Shown: in pieces, positions 15,827 to 25,002 of the stretch
How positions within the stretch are numbered: the first letter of the stretch is position 1
Layout of the letters: the number at the start of each line of letters is the position of its first letter
Source of the DNA: Peptoniphilus ovalis
Lineage (GTDB): Bacteria > Bacillota > Clostridia > Tissierellales > Peptoniphilaceae
Direction: 5' to 3'
NCBI RefSeq assembly: GCF_018919265.1
Contig: NZ_JAHLQO010000002.1
Coordinates: 205,524-269,523, forward strand
DNA length: 64,000 nucleotides
Program-made: the position numbers and the translations under genes
Notes under the pieces: model-generated
The model's database searches: none
What the model was told of the DNA's origin: nothing
The model's input: the letters and a program-made list of their open reading frames with translations, nothing else

Positions 15827-16963
15827 ATGGCTTATTTAATATCAGAAGAAGCAAAGGATTTATTGCTTGATGTAAAGAATTTTTGCGAAAAAGAAGTAGT
15901 AGAAGTATGTAAAGAAGCTGACAGAACTGGAGAATGGCCAGAAGAATTATATGAAAAAGCAAAGGAACAAGGATACTTTGCTCTTGAAGTACCAGAAGAA
16001 TTAGGCGGACCAGGTCTTTCTAGAGTTGATATTGCAGCTTTATTCGAAGAAATGGCAAAGGCTGATGCAGGATTTGCAACAACAATTTCAGCATCAGGTC
16101 TTGGAATGAAACCAGTTCTTATTGCAGGCACAGAAGAACAAAAACAATATATCGCTGATATAACTATGGAAGGTGGACTAGGAGCATTTTGTCTAACTGA
16201 ACCAGGAGCTGGTTCTGATGCAAGTGCTGGAACAACTACAGCTGTAAAAGATGGAGACGAATACGTACTTAATGGTAGAAAATGTTTTATCACTAATGGG
16301 GCTGTTGCTTCTTACTATTGTATTACTGCTTCAACTGATAAATCTAAGGGAGTTAAAGGTCTTTCTATGTTTTTAGTACCAGCTGGAACTAAGGGATTGA
16401 GCGCTGGTAAGGAAGAAGACAAAATGGGGATTAGAACTTCAAATACTACAGATGTTGTTCTTGAAGATTGTAGAATTCCTGCTAAGTACCTTATCGGTAA
16501 AGAAGGCGAAGGTTTCAAAATTGCAATGAAAACTCTTGACCAAGCGAGAACTTGGATGGGATGTATTGCAGTTGGTATTGCTCAAAGAGGAATCGATGAA
16601 GCAAAGAAATATGGTAGCGAAAGAATTCAATTTGGAGCACCAGTTCTTAAAAATCAAGCTTTACAATTCAAATTAGCTGATATGGATATTCAAACTGAAG
16701 TTGCAAGACAAATGGTAGCTCATTCTCTTACTAGAATGGATGAAGGACTATCATACAATAGAGAATCAGCAATAGCTAAATGCTATGCATCAGATATAGC
16801 AATGAGAGTAGCTGAAGAAGCTATCCAAATCTTCGGTGGATATGGTTATTCAAGAGAATATCCAGTTGAAAAACTTTTAAGAGATGCTAAGATTTTCCAA
16901 ATCTTCGAAGGCACTAATGAAATTTTAAGAATTGTAGTAGCAAATAATTTATTGAGAGGTTAA
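15827..16963 (+). CDS. bcd: Acyl-CoA dehydrogenase, butyryl-CoA dehydrogenase type
   Basis: A 378-residue flavoprotein of normal length. CLTEPGAGSDASAG near residue 125, the FAD-binding YGYSREYPVEKLLRDAK near 343, and the catalytic glutamate in FEGTNEILR near 363 are present. It uses Etf as electron partner. Short-chain activity is inferred from the clostridial Bcd-like sequence. The gene starts 22 bases after the lactate dehydrogenase and ends 2 bases before etfB, so both dehydrogenases share one Etf. Thiolase, crotonase and hydroxybutyryl-CoA dehydrogenase genes are not here. Confidence 0.85.
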   Translation: MAYLISEEAKDLLLDVKNFCEKEVVEVCKEADRTGEWPEELYEKAKEQGYFALEVPEELGGPGLSRVDIAALFEEMAKADAGFATTISASGLGMKPVLIAGTEEQKQYIADITMEGGLGAFCLTEPGAGSDASAGTTTAVKDGDEYVLNGRKCFITNGAVASYYCITASTDKSKGVKGLSMFLVPAGTKGLSAGKEEDKMGIRTSNTTDVVLEDCRIPAKYLIGKEGEGFKIAMKTLDQARTWMGCIAVGIAQRGIDEAKKYGSERIQFGAPVLKNQALQFKLADMDIQTEVARQMVAHSLTRMDEGLSYNRESAIAKCYASDIAMRVAEEAIQIFGGYGYSREYPVEKLLRDAKIFQIFEGTNEILRIVVANNLLRG

Positions 16964-16965
16964 TA

Positions 16966-17736
16966 ATGAATATATTAGTTTGTATAAAAGAAGTACCTGA
17001 TGATTCAGTTGCAGTTACTGTTGTTGACAATAAGGCAGCTACTGCTGATATTACTCCAGTTGTAAATGCATTTGATACTTATTCGCTTGAAATGGCTGTA
17101 AGACTTAAAGAAGAAGTTGAAGGACAAGTAGTTGTTGTCTCTATTGGAGATGAAGAAGTTAAAAATTCTCTAAAAAATTGTCTTGCAGTTGGAGCTGATA
17201 GTGCTTACTTAATAAAATGCGATGACTATAAAAATCTTGACACTAAAGTTATTACAGACATTTTATTAAATGCAAAAGAACAACTTGAAGATAAGCTTGG
17301 AGCTTTTGATTTAGTATGTTTTGGTAAAGAAACCACTGACAAGGAAGCTTCACAAGTTGGAGTATATTTTGCTAATAAAGCTAATTTAGGCGTAGTTACA
17401 TCTGTAATTGAAATGAAACTTGAAAAAGATAATTTAATTACTAAACAGGAAATTGATGGTGGATACAGAGAAGTTGAAACTAAAACTCCAAGTGTAGTTA
17501 CAATTGCTAAACCAAACTACGAACCAAGATATCCTACTATAAAAAGTAAAATGGCAGCAAGAAGACAAAAAATTGAAGACATAGAAGTTTCTGATGTTAA
17601 CTTTGATTTAATTCTTGAAGAAATTAAAGATTTTGAACCAGAAAAAAGACAAGCTGGTGTTAAAATTCAAGAAGAAGATGCTGAGACTACAGTTCAAAAA
17701 GCCATTGAATTAATGGTAGAACAAAAAGTTTTATAG
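16966..17736 (+). CDS. etfB: Electron transfer flavoprotein subunit beta (operon copy)
   Basis: 256 residues starting MNILVCIKEVPDD, typical for EtfB. The nucleotide-binding segment reads GKETTDKEASQVGVYFA where many EtfB proteins, including the second copy in this window, have DGDTGQVG. The copy therefore belongs to a divergent branch, in keeping with an Etf dedicated to lactate oxidation. It starts 2 bases after bcd and is followed after 8 bases by etfA. Confidence 0.92.
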   Translation: MNILVCIKEVPDDSVAVTVVDNKAATADITPVVNAFDTYSLEMAVRLKEEVEGQVVVVSIGDEEVKNSLKNCLAVGADSAYLIKCDDYKNLDTKVITDILLNAKEQLEDKLGAFDLVCFGKETTDKEASQVGVYFANKANLGVVTSVIEMKLEKDNLITKQEIDGGYREVETKTPSVVTIAKPNYEPRYPTIKSKMAARRQKIEDIEVSDVNFDLILEEIKDFEPEKRQAGVKIQEEDAETTVQKAIELMVEQKVL

Positions 17737-17744
17737 GAGGAATC

Positions 17745-18713
17745 ATGAATAATATATTAACTTATGTAGAGCTTAAAGATTCAGCGCCTGTTAAACTTAG
17801 CTTAGAAACTTTATCCAAAGCTTCTGAAATTGCTAAAGAAAATTCTAAAGAATCAATAGCCTTATTATTAGAAAAAATTTCAGATGATGAAATAAAAAAT
17901 CTACAAAATGCAGGTGCAGACAAAATCGTAATAGTAGAAAGAGAAAGCTACAATATGGAAGAATATTCAAATGTAATTTTTGAAATTTCTAAAAAATACG
18001 AAATTGAAGATGTATTTATTCCGGGAACACTTGATGGAAAAGACATTGCAGCAAATGTAGCAGCCAAATTTGACACTGTATCTGTTACAAATGTAATGGA
18101 TATTGAAGTTGAAAATGATGGAATAAAATACACTACACCAGCTTATGGTGCAACAGTTTTAAATATTTCTACTATTAAAAAAGCACCTAGAATTATAACA
18201 ACTAGATCAGGAGCATTTAATAAGAGAGAAGACCTTAATGGAAAAGGTGAAGTGGTAGAAGAAAATATAGAAAAACTAGCTGATTTAAAAGCGATTATTA
18301 GAGATATTGTAACTTCTAATGAAGCTGAAATTAATTTAGAAGATGCACCAATAATTATTGCTTGTGGTAGAGGGGCATCATCTGATGAAATCTTCCCACT
18401 TGTAAAAGAATTAGCTGATGCCTTTGATGCACCAATATCAGGAACAAGACCTGTAATCGATGATGGCGTACTTCCTAAGAACTCACAAATAGGACAATCA
18501 GGAAAGATTGTCTCACCTAAACTTTACATCGGTTGTGGAGTAAGTGGAGCTGTTCAACATGTTTCTGGTATTGAAAATTCAGACTTTATTATAGCAATCA
18601 ATAAGGATGAAGATGCACCTATTTTTAATATCGCAGATATTGGGATAGTAGGTGACTGTGCGAAAATTTTACCATTATTTATTGAAGAAGTTAAAAAAAT
18701 AAGAAACAACTAA
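17745..18713 (+). CDS. etfA: Electron transfer flavoprotein subunit alpha (operon copy)
   Basis: A 322-residue EtfA. The C-terminal FAD domain has GRGASSDEIFPLVKELADAF near residue 206, the STGVSGAVQH-type motif as GCGVSGAVQHVSGI near 265, and INKDEDAPIFNIADIGIVGD near 285. It pairs with the preceding EtfB and carries electrons between the two dehydrogenases. The FeS N-terminal extension seen in some LctC proteins is absent: the protein starts directly with the Etf fold. LrgA follows after 17 bases. Confidence 0.93.
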   Translation: MNNILTYVELKDSAPVKLSLETLSKASEIAKENSKESIALLLEKISDDEIKNLQNAGADKIVIVERESYNMEEYSNVIFEISKKYEIEDVFIPGTLDGKDIAANVAAKFDTVSVTNVMDIEVENDGIKYTTPAYGATVLNISTIKKAPRIITTRSGAFNKREDLNGKGEVVEENIEKLADLKAIIRDIVTSNEAEINLEDAPIIIACGRGASSDEIFPLVKELADAFDAPISGTRPVIDDGVLPKNSQIGQSGKIVSPKLYIGCGVSGAVQHVSGIENSDFIIAINKDEDAPIFNIADIGIVGDCAKILPLFIEEVKKIRNN

Positions 18714-18730
18714 ATAGATAGGAGGTAGTT

Positions 18731-19084
18731 ATGAATTATTTAAAAGAATTTGTTATCCTATGTACTTGCTTATTTTTAGGAATTATAACAAAACACTTTA
18801 TTAGCTTTCCAATTCCTGAAGCTGTATATGGGATGATTTATCTTTTCATAGCTTTCACCTTGAAGATTATAAAACCAGATGATGTAAAGAAAACTTCAAA
18901 TGGAATACTTCATAACTTAGCAATTCTTTTTGTGCCAGCAGGAGTAGGTATTATTAATAGCTACGATGAAATAAAAGGCAAGACTTTAGTGCTTGTTCTT
19001 GTAGTTGTAGCAGGTACTGCAATCACTATGGGTCTAACAGGAAAGATAATAGAATTATTGCAAAGGAGGAACAATGTTAGATAA
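18731..19084 (+). CDS. lrgA: LrgA-family membrane protein, copy 2
   Basis: A 117-residue, four-helix protein nearly identical in its first 75 residues to the copy at 11713 (for example IPEAVYGMIYLFIAFTLKII). It begins 17 bases after etfA behind AGGAGG, so it is part of the lactate-oxidation operon. With lrgB it probably forms a pyruvate or lactate transporter; this context is the best evidence for the substrate. The end overlaps lrgB by 11 bases. Confidence 0.88.
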   Translation: MNYLKEFVILCTCLFLGIITKHFISFPIPEAVYGMIYLFIAFTLKIIKPDDVKKTSNGILHNLAILFVPAGVGIINSYDEIKGKTLVLVLVVVAGTAITMGLTGKIIELLQRRNNVR

Positions 19085-19766
19085 TAAATATTTTGGTATA
19101 ATTTTAACATTTGCAACTTATGAGATAGGTAAATTTATTAATAATAAGTTAAAAACTCCTATTGCAAATCCCCTTCTTATATCTATAGCTTTGTGTATTT
19201 TATTCTTAAAGGTTACGGGTATACCTTACGAAACATATAAGCAAGGCGGAGACTTTATAGTATTTTTTATAGCGCCTGCTACAGTTGCCATGGTAGTTGA
19301 TTTATTTGAAAACTTCGGTGAACTCAAAAAAAATTTAGTACCTATCTTTACTGGCACTATATTAGGTTCAATTATTTCACTTTTATTTGCAATAGTTGTA
19401 TCTAAGTTTGTGGGATTAGATGAAAATTTAGTTGTTTCATCTACACCACAATCTATAACTACGGCCATTGCCATATCTTTATCGGAAGAATATGGTGGAA
19501 ATTCTGCAATCACTGCAGTGCTTGTAGTTTTAAGAGGAGTTACAGGAGCAGTAATAGCTCCAATAATAATGAAAATCTTCAGAATTAAAGATCCAACAGC
19601 TCAAGGGGTAGCAATTGGCACTTCATCCCACGCTGTAGGGACATCTGAAGCTAGAAAACTTGGAGAAATCCAAGGAGCAATGAGTGGACTTTCTATTGCA
19701 GTGGCAGGACTTGTAACAGTTATACTTATGCCAGTTGCAATAAAGTTTATAGAAATCTTATTCTAG
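19074..19766 (+). CDS. lrgB: LrgB-family membrane protein, copy 2
   Basis: 230 residues, same length as copy 1 and alike throughout, with GTSSHAVGTSEARKLGEIQG near residue 180. ATG preceded by AAAGGAGG inside the end of lrgA, so translation is probably coupled. It is the last gene of the operon; a terminator follows about 60 bases downstream. Confidence 0.9.
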   Translation: MLDNKYFGIILTFATYEIGKFINNKLKTPIANPLLISIALCILFLKVTGIPYETYKQGGDFIVFFIAPATVAMVVDLFENFGELKKNLVPIFTGTILGSIISLLFAIVVSKFVGLDENLVVSSTPQSITTAIAISLSEEYGGNSAITAVLVVLRGVTGAVIAPIIMKIFRIKDPTAQGVAIGTSSHAVGTSEARKLGEIQGAMSGLSIAVAGLVTVILMPVAIKFIEILF

Positions 19767-19829
19767 AATACTCTAAATAATCAAAATCAAATAATAACAT
19801 ATAAACAAAATATAAATAATCGTACTTCC

Positions 19830-19864
19830 AGAACCTATTTCATAGTGAGATAGGTTCTTTTATT
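19830..19864 (+). terminator. Terminator of the lactate-oxidation operon
   Basis: AGAACCTAT (19830-19838) pairs with ATAGGTTCT (19850-19858), with a TCA/TGA inner helix, then TTTTATT. Confidence 0.8.
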
Positions 19865-19895
19865 GCAAAAAAATAAACCCTGGCATTGCCAAGGT
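19865..19895 (-). terminator. Terminator of the second etfBA pair
   Basis: Minus strand: CCTTGGC, loop AAT, GCCAGGG (plus 19878-19894), followed by TTTATTTTTTT. Confidence 0.8.
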
Positions 19896-19904
19896 CTATA
19901 TGAA

Positions 19905-20900
19905 TTATTTTCTATTATTAATTTCTTCAATAAGTTTAGGAACTACATTAAATAAATCATCAACGATTCCATAATGAGCAGTTTTAAAAATTTGAGCATC
20001 TGGATCGTTATTTATTGCAATAATTGTTGCTGAATCTTCCATTCCCTTAGTATGTTGAATTGCACCTGAGATACCAAGAGCAATGTAAAGGTCTGGTTTT
20101 ACATTAGCGCCAGTTACTCCTACTTGAAGTGATTTTTCGCACCAACCTAAATCGGTAACAGCTTTTGTTGCACCTACTGATCCGCCAAGTGCTTCTGCTA
20201 ACTCTTCTACTAAGTGCCAGTTTTCTGGGCCACCAAGTCCTCTGCCGCCAGCTACTACTACTTTTGAATTTAATAATTTGTCTAGTGCTGGATCTATGTC
20301 AGATTCTTCATAATCTACGAATTCAGTTTTTATATCTTCTGCAGTAAGTCCAGATTCTTCTTTTATTACTTCTGCAACTTTATTTTCGTTGTAATCTGCT
20401 TTTACAAAAGCGCCTCTGCCTATTGTAGCCATCATTGTTTCTGAAAGTATTCTAACATCACAGAATAATTTTCCGTCGAAAGATGGTCTAACCCATTTGA
20501 TGTCTTCCTTGTCTTCAGTAAGTTCTACTGATGAGCAGTCTGCTACAAGTCCAATATGTCTTTTTGCAGAGATTCTACCAGCTAGGTCACGTCCATTGTG
20601 ACTTGCAGGAAGCATAATTATTGCAGGATCGTATTTATCTATTAATTTATCTAGAACTTTTGCAAATCCTAAAGTATTGTAGTGTTTTAGATTTTCATCA
20701 TCTACTTGTATTACTTTGTCTGCGCCGTAGCGAGCTAATTCTTTTACTATTTCGTCGTTTTCATAACCAAGTTCTACTCCGACAAATTCCTTATCTAATG
20801 TTTTTGAAAGTTCTTTCGCCTTAGACATTATTTCTTGAGATATAAGTGAAAGTGAATTGCCAGAATTTTCGTTTATTACCCAAATATTTCCTTTTTTCAT
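19905..20900 (-). CDS. etfA: Electron transfer flavoprotein subunit alpha, second copy
   Basis: A 331-residue EtfA with GGRGLGGPENWHLVEELAEA near residue 218, GISGAIQHTKGMED near 275 and INNDPDAQIFKTAHYGIVDD near 294. It is of the classical type (GGRGLGGPE...) and clearly different from the operon copy. Encoded with its own EtfB 8 bases upstream, convergent with the lactate operon, and with no dehydrogenase next to it. It probably serves butyryl-CoA dehydrogenase encoded elsewhere. Confidence 0.93.
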   Translation of the reverse strand: MKKGNIWVINENSGNSLSLISQEIMSKAKELSKTLDKEFVGVELGYENDEIVKELARYGADKVIQVDDENLKHYNTLGFAKVLDKLIDKYDPAIIMLPASHNGRDLAGRISAKRHIGLVADCSSVELTEDKEDIKWVRPSFDGKLFCDVRILSETMMATIGRGAFVKADYNENKVAEVIKEESGLTAEDIKTEFVDYEESDIDPALDKLLNSKVVVAGGRGLGGPENWHLVEELAEALGGSVGATKAVTDLGWCEKSLQVGVTGANVKPDLYIALGISGAIQHTKGMEDSATIIAINNDPDAQIFKTAHYGIVDDLFNVVPKLIEEINNRK

Positions 20901-20908
20901 TTTATCAC

Positions 20909-21706
20909 CTACACTAATAATTTTTTACCAACAAGGATATCTATCATTTTATTTACATTTTCTTCAGCTGAACCTTCATCTATTATAATTCCAGTTTCTG
21001 ATTTTTCTGGAGCACTTAAATCTTTAACTATTGTAAGTGATCCCTTTTGACCAATTTTATCAAGGTCTAGTCCAACTGATTCTGCTGTTAAATCGTGAAT
21101 TTCTTTTTCTTTTGCGATTTTACTTCTTTTTAAAGCGAATTTAGATGGTTTATTTACAGAGCCTTTAAGAGCTGTTGCCACAAATGGTGCTTTAATTTTT
21201 ACAGTTTCTACGCCTTCTCCAATATTTCTTTTTACTTCGTATTCCCCATCTACATAATTTATATCAGTTATATAAGTGACTTGATTCATGCCAAGATTTT
21301 CAGCAACTTGAGATCCAACTTGTCCTGTGTCTCCATCCATTGTTTGGTCACCAGCAAAGATTATATCAAAATCTCCTATGCTCTTTGCTGCTTCTGAAAG
21401 TGCATAGGAAGTTGCAATTGTATCAGAGCCTTTAAACTCTAACCCCTCAAGCAAGTATGCCTCTTCAGCACCCATTTGTATACATTCACGCAAGAATTTT
21501 TCAGCACTTGGTGGTCCCATTGTCAAAACTGAAATTTCAACATCTTCGTCAACTTGTTCCTTGACATTTAATGCAAATTTCAATCCACATAAATCTGATG
21601 GATTTATAATTGTTTTAACTCCATCCCTAATTAAATTATTAGTTTCAGGATCTATCTTTGCATTTGTCGTATCAGGAACAGTTTTCATTAATAATAATAT
21701 TTTCAT
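20909..21706 (-). CDS. etfB: Electron transfer flavoprotein subunit beta, second copy
   Basis: 265 residues from the ATG at 21706, preceded by AGGAGGAAC; an in-frame start seven codons upstream lies before that site. N-terminus MKILLLMKTVPDTTNAKID and the AMP/FAD-binding GDQTMDGDTGQVGSQVA near residue 119 are the standard EtfB marks and fit the bifurcating Bcd-Etf class of clostridia. First gene of a two-gene operon with etfA. Confidence 0.93.
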   Translation of the reverse strand: MKILLLMKTVPDTTNAKIDPETNNLIRDGVKTIINPSDLCGLKFALNVKEQVDEDVEISVLTMGPPSAEKFLRECIQMGAEEAYLLEGLEFKGSDTIATSYALSEAAKSIGDFDIIFAGDQTMDGDTGQVGSQVAENLGMNQVTYITDINYVDGEYEVKRNIGEGVETVKIKAPFVATALKGSVNKPSKFALKRSKIAKEKEIHDLTAESVGLDLDKIGQKGSLTIVKDLSAPEKSETGIIIDEGSAEENVNKMIDILVGKKLLV

Positions 21707-21908
21707 AGTTCCTCCTTTATTTCCCATATATTATTAGTATACCCCCTAATAATTGAAAATACAAAGGATATATAAATTTCTAATTGCAAATATTGAAAAA
21801 CATTATCGATAAACAACTTTTGATTTATTATATTATGGTTTATAATGGAAATAACTGTTTAATTAAATTTAAATGGCAAATTTATTCAATACAAGAAAGG
21901 GATGTAAG

Positions 21909-23045
21909 ATGAATAAGAAATTATTAAGTTTACTATTAGTTCTTGCTCTTAGTTTTGGACTTTTAACAGGTTGTCAAAACAAAAATGAAGTTGCAAAAAC
22001 TGATAATAATACTAAAGTAGAAACAACTACAGAAGAGTCCACAGGAACTCATAAAGTAGTAGACCATGCAGGTCACGAAGTTGAGCTTCCGAATAATATT
22101 GAGAGAATAGTAATTGATCAAGTGCCTATTATGTCTACTTATATGGCATATCATAAGGGAGAGGCTCCTCACATAGTCGGATATGCAGGCTCACTTAAAG
22201 CAGCTGTTTCAAAATCAATTTTAAAAGACATTGCACCTGAACTTTTAGATGCAGAAACTACTGTGGAAGGTCAATCTGATTTAAATGTTGAAGAAATTAT
22301 AAAATTAAAACCAGATGTAATCTTCTACAATGCAAAAAATGCTGATAGATATGAAGCACTTTCAAAGACAGGTATTCCACTCATTGGTTTTGCAACTGTA
22401 GGTGGAGAAACTCCAGCTGACCCAATTAATAGAAACAATGAATGGCTTAGACTATTAGAAGATGTCTTTAATGAAAAGGGCAAGATGGATGACTATGTAA
22501 AGGCTGGCGAAGAAATTGTGTCTGAAGTTGAAGAAAGAATTGCAAAAGTTCCTGAAGATAAAAGACCTACTTCTATGATTTTATGGAAATACAATCAAGG
22601 AGTGCCTATTGTTGCAGGTACTGGATCTTTTGGAGGATTTTGGCAACAAAGAATTGGTACAAAAAATGTAGCCGCTGAAGAAAAGGGATACCCACAAGTA
22701 AATGCTGAACAAATTTACAGCTGGAATCCAGAAGTACTTTTCTTAGATGGGCCAGGACTTCTAGATATCACAACAGATGATGTTTACAATAATTCTGTTG
22801 AAGGAATTGATTTTTCTAATTTAGATGCAGTTAAGAATAAGAGAGTTTTTAACACAAGACTTGGAATGTGGAACTGGTTTACACCAAATCCAGATGCACC
22901 ACTTGTATATGCATGGATGGCAAAATCAACTTATCCTGAAGAATTTAAAGAATATGATTTAAATGCAAAAATCAAAGAATATTATTCTAAATGGTATAAT
23001 TATGATTTATCAGAAGATGAATTAAAGGAAATGTTTAATATATGA
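21909..23045 (+). CDS. Iron-complex-type ABC transporter substrate-binding lipoprotein
   Basis: 378 residues from the ATG at 21909 behind AAGGGATG. A lipoprotein signal peptide ends at Cys22 (FGLLTGC), so the mature protein is tethered outside the membrane. A Thr/Glu-rich linker is followed by a class III (BtuF/FhuD-like) binding fold: DHAGHEVELPNNIERIV, then VEEIIKLKPDVIFYNA. The ligand may be a siderophore, heme or cobalamin; the sequence does not decide. It overlaps the permease gene by 4 bases. Confidence 0.88.
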   Translation: MNKKLLSLLLVLALSFGLLTGCQNKNEVAKTDNNTKVETTTEESTGTHKVVDHAGHEVELPNNIERIVIDQVPIMSTYMAYHKGEAPHIVGYAGSLKAAVSKSILKDIAPELLDAETTVEGQSDLNVEEIIKLKPDVIFYNAKNADRYEALSKTGIPLIGFATVGGETPADPINRNNEWLRLLEDVFNEKGKMDDYVKAGEEIVSEVEERIAKVPEDKRPTSMILWKYNQGVPIVAGTGSFGGFWQQRIGTKNVAAEEKGYPQVNAEQIYSWNPEVLFLDGPGLLDITTDDVYNNSVEGIDFSNLDAVKNKRVFNTRLGMWNWFTPNPDAPLVYAWMAKSTYPEEFKEYDLNAKIKEYYSKWYNYDLSEDELKEMFNI

Positions 23046-24067
23046 TAAAAAATTATTGCGTAAAAAATGGAAAAATCCATTTTTATGTCTATATAATTTT
23101 AATCATTCTACCTATATTAGCTGCACTTGCTGCAGTTAATATGGGCAGAATGGAAATTAATTTCAAAGATACAATTGAATTCTTTTCTAATTTGATAAGA
23201 AATAGAGAAATTGATCCAATTATGGAGTCTGTAATTTTAAAACTTAGACTTCCGAGAATTATAACTGCAATTATTGTGGGAAGTGGTCTTACAGTTGCTG
23301 GAATAACTTTTCAATCCCTATTTTCAAATCCACTTGCAACACCAGATGTACTTGGAGTGTCTAGTGCGTCAAGTCTTGGTGCAATTATTGCAATACTTTT
23401 AAATTTAAACTCCTTTGGCATACAATTAATAGCACTTATTACAGGACTTTTGTCAATTTTTATAACTATAAGAATTATAAAAAGAGAAGAGTCTTCTATT
23501 ATAATGCTTGTTTTGGTGGGGATTATAATTTCATCACTGTCTAATGCCTTCTCATCACTTCTTAAGTATATGGCTGATCCCATGGATAAGCTTCCGCAAA
23601 TTACATATTGGTTGATGGGCTCCTTTGGCAGAGCTTCATATAAAAATCTTCTATTGGCTGGTCCTATTATTTTAATTTCTTCAATTTTAATTTACAAAAT
23701 GAGATGGAGACTAAATATTTTATCTTTATCGGAAGATGAAATTAAATCATTGGGAATAGATATAAGAAAGACTAGATTTACCTTTATCTTACTTTCGACC
23801 ATTATAACTGCAAGCGCCGTCTCAATCTGTGGTCAAATTGGTTGGATTGGTTTGATTATTCCCCATCTTGCGAGGATGTTTGTAGGTGCCAATAATGTTT
23901 ACACTCTTCCCTTTGGTTTAAGTCTAGGGGCATCATTTATGGTTTTAATTGAAGCTCTTTCAAGAACAGTTTCTGTAATCGAGCTTCCAATATCAATACT
24001 TACTGCAATTATAGGAGCTCCAATATTTATACTATTATTAAGAAGGACTGGAGGTAGTTTTCATTGA
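23042..24067 (+). CDS. FecCD-family ABC permease
   Basis: A 341-residue BtuC/FhuB-type permease with about ten membrane helices. Family motifs: LRLPRIITAIIVGSGLTVAG near residue 62, SNPLATPDVLGVSSAS near 97 and the ATPase-contacting GQIGWIGLIIPHLARM near 263. Overlaps the genes on both sides by 4 bases, so the three form one importer operon. Confidence 0.93.
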   Translation: MIKNYCVKNGKIHFYVYIILIILPILAALAAVNMGRMEINFKDTIEFFSNLIRNREIDPIMESVILKLRLPRIITAIIVGSGLTVAGITFQSLFSNPLATPDVLGVSSASSLGAIIAILLNLNSFGIQLIALITGLLSIFITIRIIKREESSIIMLVLVGIIISSLSNAFSSLLKYMADPMDKLPQITYWLMGSFGRASYKNLLLAGPIILISSILIYKMRWRLNILSLSEDEIKSLGIDIRKTRFTFILLSTIITASAVSICGQIGWIGLIIPHLARMFVGANNVYTLPFGLSLGASFMVLIEALSRTVSVIELPISILTAIIGAPIFILLLRRTGGSFH

Positions 24068-24855
24068 GATTAGAAGTTGAAAAGGGATTTTTCAAATTTA
24101 ATAAAGATGATTTTATTTTAAAAGACATAAACTTTTCTCTTGAAGAGTCAAATATACTTTCGGTTTTGGGGCCTAATGGAGCGGGAAAAACAACACTTAT
24201 TAAATGCATAACTGGACTATTAAAATGGAACAGCGGAAAAACTTTAATTAATAACGAAGACATAAAGAATATTAATACGAAAAAACTTTGGTCAGAAATT
24301 TCATATATTCCTCAAAAGAGAAATTTTGTATTTGCATACACTGGACTTGAAATGGTAATTTTAGGAAAGTCTTCAAAGTTAAATGCTTTCGAAACTCCAA
24401 GTAAAAAAGATAGAGATGACGCTCTAGAAATAATGAAGAGAATTGGAATAGAAAAGTTATCTTTTAAGAGTTGCAATGAAATGAGCGGTGGAGAACTTCA
24501 AATGGTTTTAATTGCAAGAGCACTAGTAAATAATCCAAAGATTATAATACTCGATGAGCCAGAAAGCGGACTTGACTTTAAAAATCAGATTATAATTTTA
24601 GATTTAATAGAAAAACTTGCAGGAGAAGGGACAATTGTAATAATAAATACTCATTACCCAGAGCACGCTCTTAAGATTTCAGATAAATGTCTTTTGCTTA
24701 AATATGGTGGAGATTATAAATTTGGGGATACAAGAGAAATATTAAATAAAGAAAATATTAAATCAGCTTTTGATGTAAATGTAGAGATAAAAAATATAAA
24801 TATAAATGGAAAAAATTATGAAAGCATTATAACGACAGGATTAGCAGAGATGTAA
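24064..24855 (+). CDS. ABC transporter ATP-binding protein (FepC/BtuD type)
   Basis: 263 residues from a TTG inside the end of the permease gene. Walker A GPNGAGKTT near residue 38, signature MSGGELQMVLIARAL near 140 and Walker B KIIILDEPESGLD near 159. It powers the preceding permease and lipoprotein. The operon ends with a terminator. Confidence 0.93.
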   Translation: MRLEVEKGFFKFNKDDFILKDINFSLEESNILSVLGPNGAGKTTLIKCITGLLKWNSGKTLINNEDIKNINTKKLWSEISYIPQKRNFVFAYTGLEMVILGKSSKLNAFETPSKKDRDDALEIMKRIGIEKLSFKSCNEMSGGELQMVLIARALVNNPKIIILDEPESGLDFKNQIIILDLIEKLAGEGTIVIINTHYPEHALKISDKCLLLKYGGDYKFGDTREILNKENIKSAFDVNVEIKNININGKNYESIITTGLAEM

Positions 24856-24876
24856 AAGTCTCTGCTATTTATTTTT
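24843..24876 (+). terminator. Terminator of the ABC importer operon
   Basis: AGCAGAGA (24843-24850) pairs with TCTCTGCT (24859-24866), followed by ATTTATTTTT. It starts within the last codons of the ATPase gene. Confidence 0.85.
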
Positions 24877-24920
24877 ATGAATAAATATCAAAAAGGTGTT
24901 TATTAAAAAAATATATAGGG

Positions 24921-24946
24921 TATAATAGATATGATAATTTTTATCA
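24921..24946 (+). promoter_or_regulatory. ahpC promoter -10 and PerR-like palindrome
   Basis: TATAAT at 24921-24926 (preceded by GGG, weak -35) is followed by the 15-base perfect palindrome TGATAATTTTTATCA (24932-24946). Its length, A/T composition and position over the start site resemble PerR/Fur-family boxes, which control ahpCF in many Firmicutes. The repressor identity is inferred. Confidence 0.5.
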
Positions 24947-25002
24947 AAAAAAATAGTAAATAAAGAAATTTTTAAAAAACAAATTTAAAGAAGGAGGACA
25001 AT

